Below are positions 25,189-35,331 of a stretch of DNA of 64,000 bases, piece by piece. The position numbers and the translations under genes are program-made. The notes below the pieces were generated by a model. It saw only the letters and a list, made by a program, of their open reading frames with translations. It made no database searches and had not been told where the DNA came from. How positions within the stretch are numbered: the stretch's first letter is position 1; every line of letters starts with the position of its first letter. Source of the DNA: Psychrobacter sp. UBA3480 (GTDB lineage Bacteria > Pseudomonadota > Gammaproteobacteria > Pseudomonadales > Moraxellaceae); contig NZ_DFQV01000015.1 in NCBI RefSeq assembly GCF_002377945.1, positions 118,460 to 182,459 on the forward strand, in the 5' to 3' direction.

Positions 25189-26988
25189 CTATTCTAACCC
25201 TTCCATCTTACGCAATTCCTTACGTAGGATTTTGCCAACGTTCGACTTTGGTAATTCGTCAACGAACTGTATATGACGTGGGCGCTTATAGCCAGTCAGT
25301 TGTTTTTTGCCATATTCTAGTAGCTCTTTTTCAGTCACGTCGCCTTTTTTGACCACAAACAGTTTTGGTTCTTCGCCGCGATCATCGTTCGGTACACCAA
25401 TAGCACCGCATTCTACGACTGCTGGATGCTCACTCATCGCCTCTTCAATTTCGTTTGGATAGACGTTAAAACCAGACACCAAAATCATGTCTTTTTTGCG
25501 ATCGACAATTTTGATAAAGCCTTTTTCGTCCATGATGCCGATATCGCCCGTTTTTAAGTAACCGCTAGCCGTAAAGGATTCAGCAGTTTCTTTCGGACGA
25601 TTCTGGTAACCAATCATGACCTGTGGACCTTTTACACAGATTTCACCGCGATCGCCCATGGCTACTATATTTTCGTCATCATCAATGAGTACGATATCGG
25701 TGCTAGGCGCAGGAATACCGATTTTTCCAGTAAATTCCGCAATGGTCATCGGATTAAAAGCCACCACAGGTGAGGTCTCAGACAAGCCATAACCTTCAAC
25801 GATAGGCAGACCAGTGATTTTATGCCATTCTTTGGCTACACTTGGTAATACTGACATACCGCCGCCGATAGACGCTTTTAGATTAGAAAAGTCCAAATCA
25901 GCAAAGTTATCTTTGTGTACTAAGCCATTAAACAAGGTATTTACAGCAGGAATAAACGCTGGCTTGTACTTGGCCATCTCTTTGATAAGCCCATCAAGAT
26001 CGCGCGGATTCGGAATGAGTAGCGAGGCATAACCTTGGTACATGCTACACATACCGCAGACCATAAATGAGAATACGTGATATAGCGGCAGTGCGGTCAA
26101 AATCACGTCTCTACCATCTATATCATCATCAAATGCACTGTTCATCAGCGCACTGACCTGTAGCATATTGGCAACTAGATTTCCGTGAGACAGCATCGCC
26201 CCTTTCGCGACTCCCGTCGTACCACCAGTATATTGCAGCAAGGCCACATCGCTTAAGTTCAACTCAGGGCGCTGGTATTTGCTGGCTGACTCAGCATTTA
26301 AGGCATGCTTGAAGCTCACACTATTCGGTATGCTATAAGCAGGAATCATCTTTTTGACATGACGAGCCACGAGGTTGACCACGGCTCCTTTAATCGTACC
26401 TAGCATATCGCCAATGGTACACACGACTACATGCTCTACCTGACCTTTGTCTTCGGCATCTTGATACGTCTTAGCAAAGTTTTCAACGATAAATAGCGCT
26501 TTCGCACCACTGTCATGCAATTGATGTGACAGCTCACGACTGGTGTATAGAGGATTTACATTGACCAACACCATCCCTGCGCGAATGATACCCAAAGCGA
26601 CTACTGGATACTGCAAGACGTTGGGCATCATGACCCCAACTTTATCGCCTGCGACCAGTCCTATTGACTGCAAATAGCTAGCAATCTGGCGACTATATAG
26701 ATCTAATTGCTTAAAAGTAATCGATGAGCCCATGCAGATATAGGCAGGTTTTTGGCCATAACGGCTAAAATTACGCTCGAACACATCAAGTAGAGAGGTA
26801 CTGTCTTCTGGCATCTCGATAGTAGCATCGATGCTATAGCGCTCATAAGCGCTCAGCCACGGACTATCGCTGTCGATGGTCGGCATAGTAGGAAACGCAT
26901 TGCTTTGATAGGCGTCGTTAGTAGTATTAGCTTTATCATCAGTTATAGCGCTATTATCTGTCGTTTTTTTATTAATATTATCCGTCAT
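25189..26988 (-). CDS. fadD: Long-chain fatty acid-CoA ligase (first of two)
   Basis: The 599-residue product activates fatty acids to acyl-CoA through an acyl-adenylate. AMP-forming motifs are present: YTGGTTGVAKGAM (P-loop, near residue 253), GYGLSETSP (near 400), TGDIG (near 483) and DRKKDMILVSGFNVYPNEIEE (near 496). The C-terminal catalytic Lys lies in PKSNVGKILRKELR. It has an N-terminal extension of about 38 residues rich in Asn, Asp and Thr. The paralog at 27498-29225 is close in sequence and lies upstream on the same strand, separated by 509 bp with a terminator, so the two are separate units that arose by duplication. The two cannot be told apart by substrate from sequence alone. Confidence 0.97.
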   Translation of the reverse strand: MTDNINKKTTDNSAITDDKANTTNDAYQSNAFPTMPTIDSDSPWLSAYERYSIDATIEMPEDSTSLLDVFERNFSRYGQKPAYICMGSSITFKQLDLYSRQIASYLQSIGLVAGDKVGVMMPNVLQYPVVALGIIRAGMVLVNVNPLYTSRELSHQLHDSGAKALFIVENFAKTYQDAEDKGQVEHVVVCTIGDMLGTIKGAVVNLVARHVKKMIPAYSIPNSVSFKHALNAESASKYQRPELNLSDVALLQYTGGTTGVAKGAMLSHGNLVANMLQVSALMNSAFDDDIDGRDVILTALPLYHVFSFMVCGMCSMYQGYASLLIPNPRDLDGLIKEMAKYKPAFIPAVNTLFNGLVHKDNFADLDFSNLKASIGGGMSVLPSVAKEWHKITGLPIVEGYGLSETSPVVAFNPMTIAEFTGKIGIPAPSTDIVLIDDDENIVAMGDRGEICVKGPQVMIGYQNRPKETAESFTASGYLKTGDIGIMDEKGFIKIVDRKKDMILVSGFNVYPNEIEEAMSEHPAVVECGAIGVPNDDRGEEPKLFVVKKGDVTEKELLEYGKKQLTGYKRPRHIQFVDELPKSNVGKILRKELRKMEGLE

Positions 26989-27348
26989 AATTTTCCCTAA
27001 ATGTTACTGTTAAAAACATTGAATATGCTAATGGAAACACCATTTTTTATGATTATTGCTGACAGCAGAAGCTTATGAATAAGAAACAGATAAGTATGAT
27101 CGGGTTTGTCATTCATAAGCTTTGCAAATTAAAGGACGACACTAAGTCTATGATAAATAATACTACCACTCAGCACGACCAAGTCGAAAACGATATTTAC
27201 TACCATGATTTCGCCTATTGTTTTGAGTAAAACCAGTACGATTTTTTGGATAAAAACAAAAATACGTCGATGGGCACTATAGCAGTTTTAATAGATATTC
27301 TCTATTAATAGTAGCTGTCATCCGCAAATATCAAAAGCGATAAAGACA
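26989..27348. other. Intergenic region upstream of the first fadD gene
   Basis: No gene seen. It contains a perfect 12-bp inverted repeat at 27069-27080 and 27111-27122, described separately. The promoter of the gene at 26988 must lie here. Confidence 0.5.
27069..27122. repeat. 12-bp inverted repeat upstream of fadD
   Basis: AAGCTTATGAAT (27069-27080) and ATTCATAAGCTT (27111-27122) are exact inverse complements with 30 bp between. It is about 80-130 bp upstream of the fadD start at 26988. It has no T-run and is not a terminator. It may be a regulator site or a stem of a small RNA. Confidence 0.6.
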
Positions 27349-27391
27349 AAAAAATGATAAGACAGCATGGTTGCAGCCTTATCATTTTTGG
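27349..27391 (-). terminator. Terminator of the second fadD gene
   Basis: AAAAATGATAAG and CTTATCATTTTT form a 12-bp stem with a 16-nt loop, downstream of the stop at 27498. On the minus strand the stem itself ends in a T-rich run. Confidence 0.8.
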
Positions 27392-27497
27392 TTACTACTT
27401 TAGTTACTACAGTATCTAATCGAGCGATACTTTCACATGTGCCCTTAGTTAATACACGCAGCTATCAAACAACTCTCTAGGTACGTGTATCAGCAAA

Positions 27498-29225
27498 TTA
27501 ACCGTGGTTCTTTTCTTCAAGTACGCGTAGATCTTTACGTAAAATCTTACCAACGTTCGATTTTGGTAGCTCGTCAATAAACTCAACACGACGAGGACGC
27601 TTATAACCTGTTAAGTTCTCTTTACCGTACTCAAGAACTTCTTCGGTAGTCAGACTTGGATCGTTACGGACAACATAGATCTTAGGAATCTCACCGCTTT
27701 TCTCGTCTTCGATACCGATGACACCACATTCTAAAATCTTAGGATGGCCAGCCATGACTTCTTCAACTTCGTTCGGATAGACGTTGAAACCAGAAACCAA
27801 AATCATGTCTTTTTTGCGGTCAACGATCGTCACGTAGCCATTGTCAGCCATGATACCGATATCGCCAGTACGGAAGAATCCGTCTGCGGTCATCACTTCG
27901 GCGGTAGCATCTTCACGATTCCAGTAGCCTTTCATAACCTGTGGGCCACGAACACTAATCTCGCCGCGCTCACCAAGCTCTACTTCGTTACCAGCATCAT
28001 CTAAGATAGCAACATCAGTCGCTGGCATCGGCACACCAATAGTACCTGTGAATGTTTTGCTATTGCTAGGATTAGAAGTCGCAACCGGTGCTGTTTCAGA
28101 CAATCCATAACCTTGGATAATGATATTACCCGTTACTTGACGCCATTTTTCAGCAGTTGGACTCAGTACTGCCATGCCGCCGCCCATTGATTGACGCAGC
28201 TTGCTATGATCCATCGCGATAAATTCTTCGTTATTGGCAAGCGCGTTAAACAACGTGTTAACCGCTGGGAAGAATGCTGGTGGATTGGCTTTATATGCTT
28301 TTAATAAGCTGTCAAGATCGCGTGGGTTTGGTACTAATAGCACCACACAACCGCGATATAAACCAAACATGCCGCACACAGTAAATGAGAAAATATGATA
28401 CATCGGCAATGCTGTCATAATGACAGGCTGCTCACCCCTTTGATCGAAATCATCAAAAGCGGTGCCCAAAAAGGTATTAGATTGAATTAAATTTGCGACT
28501 AAGTTTTTGTGCGTCAGCATTGCGCCTTTTGCCACACCTGTCGTACCACCGGTATATTGTAGGACGGCGATGTCATCGAGCGTGATATTGCTTGGGCGTT
28601 TATATTTACTCGCAGCGCTATGACTCAGCGCACTTTTGAAGGTAATGCTATTGCTAATACTATAGGCAGGCACCATTTTTTTGACATGGCGGACGACCGT
28701 ATTGACCATAAAGCCCTTCAGCGTACCCATCAAATCGCCCATACCCGTAATCACGACTTTATCGACCACATTGCGACCGATGTCTTGATAGGTTTTGGCA
28801 AAGTTTTCGACCATGATTAGCACTTTGGCGTCTGAATCGGTCAATTGATGCTCAAGCTCTCTGGTAGTGTACAGAGGGTTGACGTTGACTAAGGTAAAGC
28901 CTGCACGTAGTACAGCGATGACAGAGATTGGTAACTGCAAAATGTTGGGCATCATGACGGCAACTTTATCGCCTTTGACCAATCCTAATGACTGTAGATA
29001 AGCGGCCATTTGACGGCTGTATAAATCTACTTCTTGGAAGCTTAACGATGAACCCATGCAGATATAGGCAGTTTTATCAGCATTTTCAGCGAAGCTTTTT
29101 TCGAAAATATCGATAAGTGACGTATTGTCGGCTGGCAACTCAATGTCATACTCCAAACCAAGTTCTTCATACGTTTTCAGCCAAACTTTATCGTCACGAC
29201 GGGTTAAGTTTCCTTGATTTTCCAT
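27498..29225 (-). CDS. fadD: Long-chain fatty acid-CoA ligase (second of two)
   Basis: The 575-residue product is a second AMP-forming acyl-CoA synthetase and shares all motifs with the neighbour: YTGGTTGVAKGAM near residue 228, GYGLSETAP near 378, TGDIG near 460 and DRKKDMILVSGFNVYPNEVEE near 472. The N-terminal extension is shorter than in its paralog. Tandem fadD1/fadD2 genes are known in Pseudomonas, where they differ in chain-length preference and regulation, so a similar division is possible here. AGGAGAGAAAAG precedes the ATG, a strong ribosome-binding site. Confidence 0.97.
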   Translation of the reverse strand: MENQGNLTRRDDKVWLKTYEELGLEYDIELPADNTSLIDIFEKSFAENADKTAYICMGSSLSFQEVDLYSRQMAAYLQSLGLVKGDKVAVMMPNILQLPISVIAVLRAGFTLVNVNPLYTTRELEHQLTDSDAKVLIMVENFAKTYQDIGRNVVDKVVITGMGDLMGTLKGFMVNTVVRHVKKMVPAYSISNSITFKSALSHSAASKYKRPSNITLDDIAVLQYTGGTTGVAKGAMLTHKNLVANLIQSNTFLGTAFDDFDQRGEQPVIMTALPMYHIFSFTVCGMFGLYRGCVVLLVPNPRDLDSLLKAYKANPPAFFPAVNTLFNALANNEEFIAMDHSKLRQSMGGGMAVLSPTAEKWRQVTGNIIIQGYGLSETAPVATSNPSNSKTFTGTIGVPMPATDVAILDDAGNEVELGERGEISVRGPQVMKGYWNREDATAEVMTADGFFRTGDIGIMADNGYVTIVDRKKDMILVSGFNVYPNEVEEVMAGHPKILECGVIGIEDEKSGEIPKIYVVRNDPSLTTEEVLEYGKENLTGYKRPRRVEFIDELPKSNVGKILRKDLRVLEEKNHG

Positions 29226-29578
29226 AATCTTTTCTCTCCTAGTAATAATACATTACCGTCAACTCACGCCAATCACAGTGTGATAAATATACAAAACGTC
29301 AGAGTCTTGCCTATCGTTATGATAAAAAGCAAGGCTGCGACATATTTGTATAGTGCTGAGCGAACAATATAGCGGTAAATAGCCCTTTGTTCATTAACAT
29401 ACACACTTTATACATAGTACTCAATACAAAAGATTGCTACACCAGTTCTCAAATAGGCTTGACGCTCAATATCCCTATAAATATCAATATATTAGATTAA
29501 AAATCTCAGTCAAGCTATTAGAAGATATGACCCTTGACTTTTGCTCCCTAATGACCATCCCGACACGATATCTGTTCA
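29226..29578. other. Intergenic region upstream of the second fadD gene
   Basis: No gene or terminator was recognised between the acyl-CoA synthetase start and the end of the VWA lipoprotein gene. AT content is high toward 29460-29520. Confidence 0.4.
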
Positions 29579-31372
29579 CTATCGGCTACTTTTTAGCGCA
29601 CTCGCCAGCTCAGTCAACGTCACAAAGTTGCGACGAGTACCATCAGTAACGCTACTTGGTCTATCTGCGATACTACTTTTGGCAAGCTTAGTGCTATCAC
29701 TGTATTGCCAGTCATTAATATAATCGCTTTGAGTCAAGCGTTGACCGAATCCTGCTACTGCCATCGCAAACTGGGTATCGATACTGGCTTTATTTAAAGC
29801 GTGGCTGGCTTTATTAATCGGTTGACTAATCAGTTTGGAGCTACCTCCTGTCGGTGCTTTATAACGAATTTTTAGATAGCCAAGCTCATTAGAGTTTTGT
29901 TTGTTATTCGAACTAATACTGGCATTGCTATTAGCATAACGGCGATCGCTATATAACCCTTTTTGACCTTTTGGTGTCACTTCAAACAAGGCGATAACTG
30001 CCTTGCCTGCCCCGAGCTCCCCTGCATCAATTTTGTCATTATTGAAGTCTTCTTCAGCCAGTACGCGATTTTCATAACCAATCAAGCGCCACTCACTCAC
30101 CACATCAGGATTAAACTCAACTTGGACTTTTACGTCTTTAGCGACGGTGTTAAATGTCGCTGCTAACTCATCCCCAAAGACTTTTTTTGCTTCAGTTAAG
30201 CTGTCAATATAGCTGTAATTACCATTGCCGTTGTCCGCCATCTGTTCCATCATGTGATCATTCAGATTACCACGACCAAAGCCAACGGTAGACAAAGAGA
30301 TACCGCGATCGCGATTGGCTTTGACCAAATCAAGCATCTCATCGACATCACTAATACCAACGTTAAAATCGCCATCCGTTAGCATCATTATTCGATTGAT
30401 ACCGTTCTTTTTTAGTCCTTGTTCAGCTTGTCTGTAGGCCAATTTCAGAGCATCTTCCCCATTGGTTGAGCCTGAGGCGTTTAACCCATCGATCGCAGCC
30501 AATATTTTTGCTTTTTGGTCACCACTGGTCGCAGGCAATGCCACACTAGTACTACCTGAATAGGTCACGATACTGATGCTGTCTTGGGCGCGCATTTGCT
30601 CTGTCAACAGCTTAAGCGAAGACTGTGCCAATGGCAGCTTATCGCGTGACGACATAGAGCCTGACACGTCTACCAAAAATACGAGATTGGCAGGTGGCAT
30701 AGATTGCTTATCTGTTTTTTGCGACCAGCTATTATCAACGGCCTTGATACCGACTTTGACGATTTTATTATCCTGATCTGCTCTATCCCAAGGTGAATCC
30801 ACTACTTCAGTTGATACAACAAACGGGGCACTACCTAAACGTTTGCTATCATCAAATTGATAGTTAAAATAATTAATCAATTCCTCTACCCGTACGGCAT
30901 CAACAGGTGGTAGTTGACCCTCGTTTAAATAGCGGCGCACATTGGCGTAGCTGCCCGTATCGGTATCGATAGACAAGGTTGATACCGCCATATCCGTAGT
31001 TCGATGTACAGGATTGGCTGCGTTTTTTTGATAGTTGTCTTTTGCCTCTGGCGTGACTATGATGCTCGGTAATGGGCGTACGATACCTGTCTGCGCCGCA
31101 GAACGTATCATCATCTGTTGGCTGATGACTGAGGGCTTAACACTGGGTGACGCCATGATAGACTCTGACACCACTGCTGCACCTTGATTGACTGTGCTGC
31201 TTGTCTCGGCTGGTAGCGTTTTGCTCATTTGTGAAGGGCTACAGGCTGTCAATCCTAGACTGGTTATAGCAGTAATCAATAGTACATTTCTAGTAGTGTT
31301 TTTCCCTATGTGCTTACTTTCGTTTTTCAGCATTGTAGAGGCGGAAATTTTAGATAAAGGGTCAAATGACAT
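29579..31372 (-). CDS. YfbK-like VWA-domain lipoprotein
   Basis: The 597-residue product begins with a hydrophobic stretch and lipobox LGLTAC (Cys44), so it is a probable lipoprotein, with an unusually long n-region of about 28 residues. The central domain is a von Willebrand A domain with MIDAS motif DVSGSM near residue 238 and DGDFNVG further on. It is preceded by a YfbK-type N-terminal region (VSTLSIDTDTGSYANVRRYLNEGQLPPVDAVRVEELINYF) and followed by the DUF3520 C-terminal region. These mark the YfbK family, of unknown function, widely found in cell envelopes. AAGGAA lies at correct spacing before the ATG at 31372; a second in-frame ATG at residue 14 is also possible. Confidence 0.9.
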   Translation of the reverse strand: MSFDPLSKISASTMLKNESKHIGKNTTRNVLLITAITSLGLTACSPSQMSKTLPAETSSTVNQGAAVVSESIMASPSVKPSVISQQMMIRSAAQTGIVRPLPSIIVTPEAKDNYQKNAANPVHRTTDMAVSTLSIDTDTGSYANVRRYLNEGQLPPVDAVRVEELINYFNYQFDDSKRLGSAPFVVSTEVVDSPWDRADQDNKIVKVGIKAVDNSWSQKTDKQSMPPANLVFLVDVSGSMSSRDKLPLAQSSLKLLTEQMRAQDSISIVTYSGSTSVALPATSGDQKAKILAAIDGLNASGSTNGEDALKLAYRQAEQGLKKNGINRIMMLTDGDFNVGISDVDEMLDLVKANRDRGISLSTVGFGRGNLNDHMMEQMADNGNGNYSYIDSLTEAKKVFGDELAATFNTVAKDVKVQVEFNPDVVSEWRLIGYENRVLAEEDFNNDKIDAGELGAGKAVIALFEVTPKGQKGLYSDRRYANSNASISSNNKQNSNELGYLKIRYKAPTGGSSKLISQPINKASHALNKASIDTQFAMAVAGFGQRLTQSDYINDWQYSDSTKLAKSSIADRPSSVTDGTRRNFVTLTELASALKSSR

Positions 31373-31829
31373 AACAGAAATTCCTTATTGTAAGATAATT
31401 CAGTAGCGACTTGTCCGTGTCAATACATGGTTAACGCTATTTAAATAGGCAAAGCAGCCGCCTTATTCAGTCTATTAGCTGTCATACTTTCAGTTGTTAA
31501 TTTTGCATTAAAACTATTCTGTACCTACTGTTTTTGGATTGATGATAGACAAAATATCTTAAATAGAAAGGATTCAACCTTAAGACATCTATTAACCATA
31601 TAAAAAACAAATATTAGATTTACTATACTTAACTTGATCTATAAAAGCTATGAATCACCACACTATAAAAGACCCTTATAAGCGCTTGTTTTAAGCACGT
31701 CACGAGATGTCGTATATTCTGATATACGTCTTTTTAATTGGTGCAATATCCTTTACGATAGCACTATCCTATTTGTATGCTTGAACCAATTATCTATACC
31801 TATTAAAACTGATAAGTGAATCCTATTTT
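31373..31829. other. Divergent region between the VWA lipoprotein gene and parC
   Basis: Holds promoters for both genes and a hairpin with T-run at 31711-31736 (separate entry). No coding sequence is supported. Confidence 0.4.
31711..31736 (+). terminator. Terminator-like hairpin upstream of parC
   Basis: CGTATAT, a TCTG loop and ATATACG are followed by TCTTTTTAATT, about 95 bp before the parC ATG. No coding sequence ends upstream on this strand, so it may end a small RNA or act as an attenuator. Confidence 0.5.
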
Positions 31830-34136
31830 ATGTCTGATGTTATTGATCATACGATCGCCCCAATTATTCCCAATGAGCCGATGGATACTCGTTCAGTCGC
31901 AGAATTCACTGAGCAGGCCTACCTCAACTATGCCATGTACGTCATTATGGATCGGGCGTTGCCAAATATCGCTGACGGTCTAAAACCTGTCCAGCGTCGC
32001 ATCGTCTATGCTATGAGCGAGCTTGGGCTAAAGTCCTCTGCCAAGGCGAAAAAGTCTGCGCGTACGGTCGGTGACGTATTGGGTAAATACCATCCGCATG
32101 GTGATAGCGCTTGTTATGAAGCCATGGTACTAATGGCTCAGCCGTTCAGCTATCGCTATCCGCTTATCTCTGGTCAAGGTAACTGGGGTAGCCCAGATGA
32201 TCCGAAATCCTTTGCAGCGATGCGTTATACCGAAGCCAAAATGTCGGCTTATGCCAATACGTTGCTGGCAGAACTCGGACAAGGCACGGTCGATTGGCAA
32301 GATAACTTCGATGGCACGATGCAAGAGCCAACTACCCTACCTGCCCGCCTGCCTAATATCTTATTAAATGGTACAACGGGTATCGCAGTCGGTATGGCAA
32401 CAGACATTCCGCCGCATAACCTTAATGAAGTGGTACGCGCGGCCATTCGTTTGCTCAAAAACCCAGAGCTTTCGATCAAGCAGCTTACCCAATCAATACC
32501 AGCACCTGATCTGCCGACACCTGCTGAAATCATCACTAGCAAAAAAGATTTGCAAGCGATGTACGAGACTGGACGCGGCAGTTATAAGATGCGCGCCACC
32601 TTTCATGTTGACCCTAAAGAAAAAAATCTCGTCATTATTGACGCGCTTCCTTACCAAGTTTCAGGCAACAAAATCCAAGAGCAAATTGCTAAGCTTATGA
32701 CTGATAAGAAGCTGCCTTGGGTGACCGACATTCACGATGAATCAGATCACGAAAATGCCTGCCGTATCGTCCTTGAGTTGCGCTCAACGCGGGTCGATGT
32801 CGATCGTGTCATGAGTCATCTATTTGCTAGTACTGACCTAGAAAGCAATTACCGCGTCAATATGAATATGATTGGCTTAAATGGTAAGCCTCAGGTGAAA
32901 AACCTAAAGGAAGTCTTGGAAGAATGGTTAATCTGTCGCCGCTCGGTGGTCACGCGCCGCCTGCAATATCGCCTCGATAAAATTGATAAACGCTTGCATA
33001 TCTTGGCGGGCTTGCTGATTGCTTATCTGAATATTGATGAAGTGATTCGCATCATTCGTGAAGAGGACGATCCAAAAGCGACCTTGATGCAGGACTATGA
33101 CCTGACTGACATTCAAGCCAATGCTATCTTGGATATTCGTTTGCGTCAGTTGGCAAAATTAGAGGAAATTGAGCTGCGCCGCGAGCAAGATGAACTCGCT
33201 GCCGAACGTGCCATCATTCAAGAGTACTTAGACAATCCAGACAGTCTAACCAATCTGATGATCGATGAGCTTACCGCCGATATGAAAGAACATGGCAATG
33301 AGCGTGTATCACCATTGGCAGAGCGCGAAGAAGCACAAGCATTAAAAGAGTCAGATCTCGTACCAAGTGAGCCGGTCACTGCCATCCTATCAAAAGCGGG
33401 TTGGATTCGAGCCGCTAAAGGTCATGATGTCGATGCTGCTGGTATGAGTTACCGCTCAGGTGACAGCTATCAAGCACACGTGCGCGGCAAATCTAACGAG
33501 CGAATCTACGTGCTCGACAGCACTGGACGCAGTTACAGTATCGATGCGCATAATTTAGCGTCTGCGCGTGGTCAAGGTGATCCGCTAACCAGTGTGTTAA
33601 AGCCGCCAGCAGGCGCTAGCTTTGAGCAGCTATTAACGGGTGATAACGAGCAACGTATTATCCTTGCTAGTTCAGCAGGTTATGGTTTTATCAATACCAT
33701 TGGCAACCTCGATAGCAATCAAAAAGCTGGTAAAAACGTCATTAACCTAGCAACTGACAGTCGACTGCTCCCTGTTGCACGTATCGATGCGCCAGTAGAG
33801 ACGGCCGCTAATACCGAAGGTGAAAATAGCAATGTGCGTGTGACACCTGATCATGTTGCTGTCGCGACCAATGCAGGGTATCTACTGATATTTGCCCTTG
33901 ATGATTTGCCTGAACAAGCTCGCGGTAAAGGGAACAAACTTATTAAATTAAAAGATGGTGAAGAAGTGCTCGCTATCACACCACTTAGTCAGCAAGACAG
34001 TCTTGTCATCACTGCTGGCAAACGCCATGTGACACTCAAGCCAAATGATTTGGCTAACTATACGGGTGTTCGCGGTAATCGTGGTGGACAGTTGCCAAGA
34101 GGCTTTCAGAACGTAACGAGTGTTGAAGTTGGGTAG
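31830..34136 (+). CDS. parC: DNA topoisomerase IV subunit A
   Basis: The 768-residue product is the DNA-cleaving subunit of topoisomerase IV, which decatenates replicated chromosomes together with ParE. The N-terminal breakage domain includes [14 protein letters not shown] and the [15 protein letters not shown] helix, and the active-site Tyr is residue 133 in AMRYTEAK. The positions that change in quinolone resistance (E. coli Ser80 and Glu84) are Ser93 and Glu97 here, the sensitive-type residues. The C-terminal third forms the beta-pinwheel with repeated blades and ends in [16 protein letters not shown]. No parE gene is adjacent. The ATG has no strong ribosome-binding site upstream. Confidence 0.99.
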   Translation: MSDVIDHTIAPIIPNEPMDTRSVAEFTEQAYLNYAMYVIMDRALPNIADGLKPVQRRIVYAMSELGLKSSAKAKKSARTVGDVLGKYHPHGDSACYEAMVLMAQPFSYRYPLISGQGNWGSPDDPKSFAAMRYTEAKMSAYANTLLAELGQGTVDWQDNFDGTMQEPTTLPARLPNILLNGTTGIAVGMATDIPPHNLNEVVRAAIRLLKNPELSIKQLTQSIPAPDLPTPAEIITSKKDLQAMYETGRGSYKMRATFHVDPKEKNLVIIDALPYQVSGNKIQEQIAKLMTDKKLPWVTDIHDESDHENACRIVLELRSTRVDVDRVMSHLFASTDLESNYRVNMNMIGLNGKPQVKNLKEVLEEWLICRRSVVTRRLQYRLDKIDKRLHILAGLLIAYLNIDEVIRIIREEDDPKATLMQDYDLTDIQANAILDIRLRQLAKLEEIELRREQDELAAERAIIQEYLDNPDSLTNLMIDELTADMKEHGNERVSPLAEREEAQALKESDLVPSEPVTAILSKAGWIRAAKGHDVDAAGMSYRSGDSYQAHVRGKSNERIYVLDSTGRSYSIDAHNLASARGQGDPLTSVLKPPAGASFEQLLTGDNEQRIILASSAGYGFINTIGNLDSNQKAGKNVINLATDSRLLPVARIDAPVETAANTEGENSNVRVTPDHVAVATNAGYLLIFALDDLPEQARGKGNKLIKLKDGEEVLAITPLSQQDSLVITAGKRHVTLKPNDLANYTGVRGNRGGQLPRGFQNVTSVEVG

Positions 34137-34202
34137 TTTGACTATTTAAATTTTGGAAATCCTAGTTCAAAATCTAGCTAATAAAATTAAACAGCTCCTA
34201 TT

Positions 34203-34238
34203 AAAAAGCCGCCTACACAAACGTATAGGCGGCTTTTC
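34203..34238. terminator. Bidirectional terminator between parC and first BLUF-like gene
   Basis: AAAGCCGCCTACAC, AAAC, GTATAGGCGGCTTT: a near-perfect stem with A-run left and T-run right. Related hairpins recur at 35593-35627 and 36546-36590, and half of it appears at 34791-34808. Confidence 0.9.
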
Positions 34239-34264
34239 TACGCTACTCAAAATAAAGAAATTAT

Positions 34265-34744
34265 TTAAGACTTATTAGATACAGCATCCTCAAAGATCGC
34301 TTTCAGGAAGCTTGTAATCTGAGTGCTTTTCATTAGATACGGATTAAAGTCAGCACCTGCCGAGAAGCTTTTTAGGGTATATGCTTCGTCTTCTGCACTT
34401 GATGTTAAATATTTTATTAAAAACCCATCCCACCTACGTTCTTCTATTTCCTCAATCTCACTGAGGTGGGGTACTAGGTAAGAGTACTCACTAATTAATT
34501 TTACTAGTATTTCATTGATAAGAGGTCTTGGACCTTCAATATTTTGAATAAAGTAATTGTCATTCACGACAAGCGCTGAGGTTACACCACTTTTTTCATT
34601 ATTTCTTCGCCATTGCTCAAGCAGACGAGCCAACCCTATCCCATTATTACTGTCACTATTTCTGCCAATATACGTTAGGCTTAGAGTAATATGCTCACCA
34701 TGTCTTTTTCTATCTTCTAAAGGTTGGCTGGTAGTGATATGCAT
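34265..34744 (-). CDS. BLUF-like protein, copy 1
   Basis: The 159-residue product aligns along its first 115 residues with BLUF blue-light-sensing flavin domains. Tyr25 (TYIGRN) and Gln67 (YFIQNIEG) match AppA Tyr21 and Gln63 at the same spacing (42 residues). Asn49 matches AppA Asn45. At the place of AppA Trp104 there is Phe108, and Met106 is Ile110; a Trp lies three residues earlier (Trp105). A conserved RKRHGEH precedes the domain and a conserved tail (residues about 115-150, SAEDEAYTLKSFSAGADFNPYLM) follows. The ribosome-binding site AAGG is close to the ATG. No output domain is present, as in short BLUF proteins that act by protein contact. Photochemistry is plausible for this copy because Tyr, Gln and Asn remain. 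Confidence 0.82.
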   Translation of the reverse strand: MHITTSQPLEDRKRHGEHITLSLTYIGRNSDSNNGIGLARLLEQWRRNNEKSGVTSALVVNDNYFIQNIEGPRPLINEILVKLISEYSYLVPHLSEIEEIEERRWDGFLIKYLTSSAEDEAYTLKSFSAGADFNPYLMKSTQITSFLKAIFEDAVSNKS

Positions 34745-34782
34745 AAGAAACCTTATTTATAAAAAATTATCTAAATCAAAAG

Positions 34783-34808
34783 ACACTTTATAGACGGCTT
34801 TTTTATGC
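34783..34808 (-). promoter_or_regulatory. Half of the BLUF-cluster operator plus hairpin fragment
   Basis: ACACTTT at 34783-34789 is the left arm of the palindrome seen complete upstream of copies 2 and 3, at the same distance (39 bp) from the start codon. The right arm is missing and is replaced by TAGACGGCTTTTTTA, which looks like half of the repeated terminator hairpin. Confidence 0.5.
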
Positions 34809-34851
34809 CAATTAAAATAGATGACTCTTATGATATGTAAATGCTACTCAT

Positions 34852-35331
34852 CTAAAACCTATCGGATTCAGCCCCTTCAAATATCGCTGTCAAAAAGCTT
34901 TCAATCTGAGTACTTTGCATTAGATAAGGATTGAAATCAAAACCTGCTGAGAAACTTTTTAAGGCATACTCCTCATCTTCGGCACTTTCCGTCAGGTGTT
35001 TGGTTACGAATCCATCCCATCGAAGCGCTTCTATCTCTTCCACCTTGACAACATTAGGAATAATCTTGAAATGCTCATCAATTATCTTCGCTAGAGCAGC
35101 GTTGACCGCCGGTCTTGAGCCTTGAATGTTTTGAACAAAGTAACCGTCATTGATCACAAGCGCTGCAACTAACCCGCTTTCCTCAAAGTATCTTCGCCAC
35201 TGTTCAAGAGCACGAGTCAACTCTATACCTGTTTTCATTTCGATGTTTTTACCGATATACGTTAGGCTAATCAGCAGATGCTCGCCATGTCTTTTCCTAT
35301 TTTCTGAAGTTTGACTGGTCGTTATTTGCAT
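34852..35331 (-). CDS. BLUF-like protein, copy 2
   Basis: The 159-residue product is a close paralog of copy 1. Tyr25 and Gln67 are kept with the same spacing; however residue 49, the position of the conserved flavin-binding Asn, is Phe (RRYFEESG). The Trp104 position is Phe108 and the Met106 position is Thr110. The RKRHGEH block and the FNPYLMQSTQIESFLTAIF tail are kept. I place the start at ATG 35331 because it matches the starts of copies 1 and 3; an ATG 12 bp upstream (35343) would add four residues. The FAD-binding ability of this copy is uncertain. Confidence 0.82.
   Translation of the reverse strand: MQITTSQTSENRKRHGEHLLISLTYIGKNIEMKTGIELTRALEQWRRYFEESGLVAALVINDGYFVQNIQGSRPAVNAALAKIIDEHFKIIPNVVKVEEIEALRWDGFVTKHLTESAEDEEYALKSFSAGFDFNPYLMQSTQIESFLTAIFEGAESDRF

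Noticed and set aside
31830..34136. Quinolone-resistance changes in ParC
   Set aside because: The key positions are Ser93 and Glu97, the sensitive-type residues.
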